A DNA stretch of 32,201 nucleotides, taken from assembly GCA_945949405.1 (NCBI GenBank), contig CAMFEP010000009.1:1-32201 (forward strand), read 5' to 3'. This DNA comes from Kiritimatiellales bacterium (GTDB lineage: Bacteria; Verrucomicrobiota; Kiritimatiellia; UBA8416; JAIOPI01). Shown here in pieces: positions 30,437-32,201 of this stretch (position 1 is its first letter; every line of letters starts with the position of its first letter). The notes beneath the pieces were generated by a model that saw nothing but the letters and a program-made list of their open reading frames with translations, did no database searches and was not told where the DNA came from. Both the position numbers and the translations under genes were made by a program.

Positions 30437-32201
30437 ATGACTGCGGCGAGGCGATCATCCAGCGGGCTTCCGGCAATTATTATCACGGCGATCATCATCG
30501 GCGTGGTGGTGGCGGTTTTTGTGCGGGGCGGGCGCAAGGAAACGCCCGTACCGACGACCCGGCCTGCTGTGCCGGGGCCGGCGGAACCTGCGAAGCCAGT
30601 TGCACCGGCGCCAGGGCTTTTGGTGGAAGATACGGTGGTGCTGGGGCCGGATGTGCGCGCGATTCCGGGGGTGAATCCCACGACCCGTCTGCGATTCCGA
30701 GCGCCTGGCGCCAGGACGGTGGCGCTGGCGGGGGCCTGGGACTATTGGGCCAAGCCGCACCCGATGACGCAGCGCAACGGCGATTGGGAGCTGGAGATCG
30801 GCGGGCTTGGGCTGCAGCTGGGGCGGTATGAATTCAAATTTGTCACCAATGGTGTGTGGGAAGCCGGCGACAACCGGATTTTATACGTCAATCTTGACGG
30901 TTTGCTGGAGCGGCCGCCCGACCTGATTTTTTCGGCGCGGCAGGAAGCGCCAACGCGCATCGATGTGCTTTTCCGGCGTGATGTGCCGCGCACGGATGCG
31001 GTGCGTGCGCGGCTGATTCCAGACGCGCCTGTGGCGCGTCTGGTGTGGCGCGAGGCGCGCGGGGTGCATGGCACCTGCGGGTACTCCGTGGCCGGCGATT
31101 TCGTGACGTTCTATATGGACGAAAAATTTTATGACGTCAACGTGTCGACCGGTGAGTTGGTGGCGGTGGCGGGGACATTTAACGGGTGGCGCACGGATGG
31201 CGTTCTTGGGCTGTGGCAACTCCACGATGGGGATGACGACGGGGTGTGGAGTGCCACGGTGCGCATGGAGGGTGTTGGCGCGGGGACGTTGAAGGACGAT
31301 TTGTTTTTCAAATTTGTGATCAACAGGCAGCGCTGGCTGCAGCCGCGCGCGGAGTCGCCCAATGCGCGCTCCGACGGCAAGGGCAGTTTGAATCTGGAGA
31401 TTGATCCGCAGCTATCGGCGTCTACGATTTTGGAAGTGCACACGGTGGAACCGCTGGAGCTCTCCAAGCACTTCATGGTGGTGCTTGAGGGGTTGGAGGC
31501 GAAGTCGGCATTTCGTGAAGTGAGCCCGGGGGCGGTGCTGGATGCGGTGCAATCGACCCGGGAGTTGGGGGTGGTGTTGGGTGCTGGCGGGGCGACCTTC
31601 CGGTTATTTGCGCCGCGGGCCAGCGGCGTGGAGGTGCATCTGTACGATGGGCCTTATTACAAAAGTGCCAATGGCGGTGCCGATATTGCGCCGCGGCGCG
31701 TGGAGCCGATGACGCGTGGGGACGATGGGGTGTGGGAGGTGCGGGTGGCGGGGGTGGGGGCGGGGCAGTATTACGTGTATCGCGTCGAGGGACCGGCGGG
31801 GGCGGGGGAAGGGTTCAATCCGCTGGGGCGGCTGGGGGACCCGTATGCGCGGGCGATGGCGCATGGGGACAACAACAGTCTGGTGATTGATCCGGCGGCG
31901 ACCAACGGGTGGTTTCGGGGCTGGACGGACCAGGGGTACCGCACGCCGGCGATGTCCGAGCTGGTGATTTACGAGGCGCATGTGCGCGATCTGACGCACG
32001 ATGCATCGTCGCGGGTGCCTGCGGGGCTGCGCGGCAAATACGCAGGGATGCTGGCGACGGCGGGGTTGGGGACGGGGCTGGGGCATCTCAAGGCGCTGGG
32101 GGTGAACACGATTGAGCTGATGCCCACGGCGGAATTTTCCAACGGCGAGGACCGGTACGACTGGGGGTACGGGCCAGCATTTTACTTTGCGCCCGAGGCT
32201 T
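30437..32201 (+). CDS. Membrane-anchored GH13 pullulanase/isoamylase-type enzyme (3' end missing)
   Basis: An open frame from ATG 30437 runs off the window, 588 codons visible. A transmembrane anchor (LPAIIITAIIIGVVVAVFV, about 11-29) is followed by a Pro/Ala/Thr-rich linker (about 35-60). Two glycogen-binding E-set (CBM48/AMPK-like) segments come next: VALAGAWDYW...YEFKFVTNGVW (about 90-150) and VAGTFNGWRTD...FKFVINRQRW (about 243-300). A third E-set, TFRLFAPRASGVEVHLYDG (about 388-406), leads into the GH13 barrel with ELVIYEAHVRDLT, HLKALGVNTIELMPTAEF and YDWGYGP. That order and the YxWGY motif are typical of type I pullulanases and debranching enzymes acting on alpha-1,6 bonds. The catalytic residues lie past the window. 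No Shine-Dalgarno is evident. GH31 at 13498 would be a plausible partner in alpha-glucan use. Confidence 0.85.
   Translation, partial: MTAARRSSSGLPAIIITAIIIGVVVAVFVRGGRKETPVPTTRPAVPGPAEPAKPVAPAPGLLVEDTVVLGPDVRAIPGVNPTTRLRFRAPGARTVALAGAWDYWAKPHPMTQRNGDWELEIGGLGLQLGRYEFKFVTNGVWEAGDNRILYVNLDGLLERPPDLIFSARQEAPTRIDVLFRRDVPRTDAVRARLIPDAPVARLVWREARGVHGTCGYSVAGDFVTFYMDEKFYDVNVSTGELVAVAGTFNGWRTDGVLGLWQLHDGDDDGVWSATVRMEGVGAGTLKDDLFFKFVINRQRWLQPRAESPNARSDGKGSLNLEIDPQLSASTILEVHTVEPLELSKHFMVVLEGLEAKSAFREVSPGAVLDAVQSTRELGVVLGAGGATFRLFAPRASGVEVHLYDGPYYKSANGGADIAPRRVEPMTRGDDGVWEVRVAGVGAGQYYVYRVEGPAGAGEGFNPLGRLGDPYARAMAHGDNNSLVIDPAATNGWFRGWTDQGYRTPAMSELVIYEAHVRDLTHDASSRVPAGLRGKYAGMLATAGLGTGLGHLKALGVNTIELMPTAEFSNGEDRYDWGYGPAFYFAPEA

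Noticed and set aside
1-32201. CRISPR array
   Set aside because: The repeats seen are palindromes or tandem units without regular unique spacers, and no cas genes are present.

Overview
The window is GC-rich chromosomal DNA that looks like a free-living member of the PVC superphylum (Verrucomicrobiota, Kiritimatiellota or Lentisphaerota; I cannot decide which). The reasons are an LL-diaminopimelate aminotransferase for lysine synthesis, an mcsA-mcsB-clpC cluster, the order rpsP-trmD-rplS-rnhB without rimM (as I recall it from Chlamydiae), a large secreted protein built of autotransporter-associated beta-strand repeats, and secreted glycoside hydrolases with verrucomicrobial-style C-terminal modules. 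This assignment is an inference from gene content. No rRNA or other decisive marker is present.

Layout. 1-1701: 3' part of a coiled-coil protein ending in two GYF_2-like domains. 1850-4985 (minus): dapL and recN, separated by a 133-bp palindromic element. 5243-6067: PhyH-type dioxygenase. 6133-7487 (minus): CDGSH iron-sulfur protein followed by a class I xylose-isomerase-like protein. 7641-9083: DUF6986 (HpcH/HpaI-CitE-like) protein. 9231-13381: thrC, a YkgJ-type cysteine-cluster protein and rnr. 13498-17262: secreted GH31 enzyme. 17360-17435: tRNA-Met(CAU). 17499-21675: mcsA-mcsB-clpC, the protein-arginine-kinase and AAA+ unfoldase system. 21907-23956: rpsP-trmD-rplS-rnhB, with a good promoter at 21757-21785. 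24053-27603 (minus): a secreted beta-strand-repeat protein split in two by one apparent single-base frameshift. 27616-28328: an intergenic region full of palindromes. 28329-30197: a membrane-anchored SGNH-type protein with TPR-like C-terminus. 30437-end: 5' part of a membrane-anchored pullulanase/isoamylase-type GH13 enzyme.

The most distinctive signal is not a gene. At least a dozen short, strong palindromes with different stems but related 3' tails (CTCCAGG, CTACAGG, CCACCT and similar) are scattered between genes. Three of them lie in frame inside the SGNH-type gene. Some copies are almost identical across 24 kb, and two tandem copies show a compensatory base-pair swap under a GAAA loop. 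Longer inverted repeats and heptad-type simple repeats add to this. The overall picture is a genome colonised by small non-coding palindromic elements that may also serve as hairpins or terminators.

Several promoters fit the sigma70 consensus with 16-17 bp spacers. Others sit so close to the ATG that leaderless transcripts are likely.
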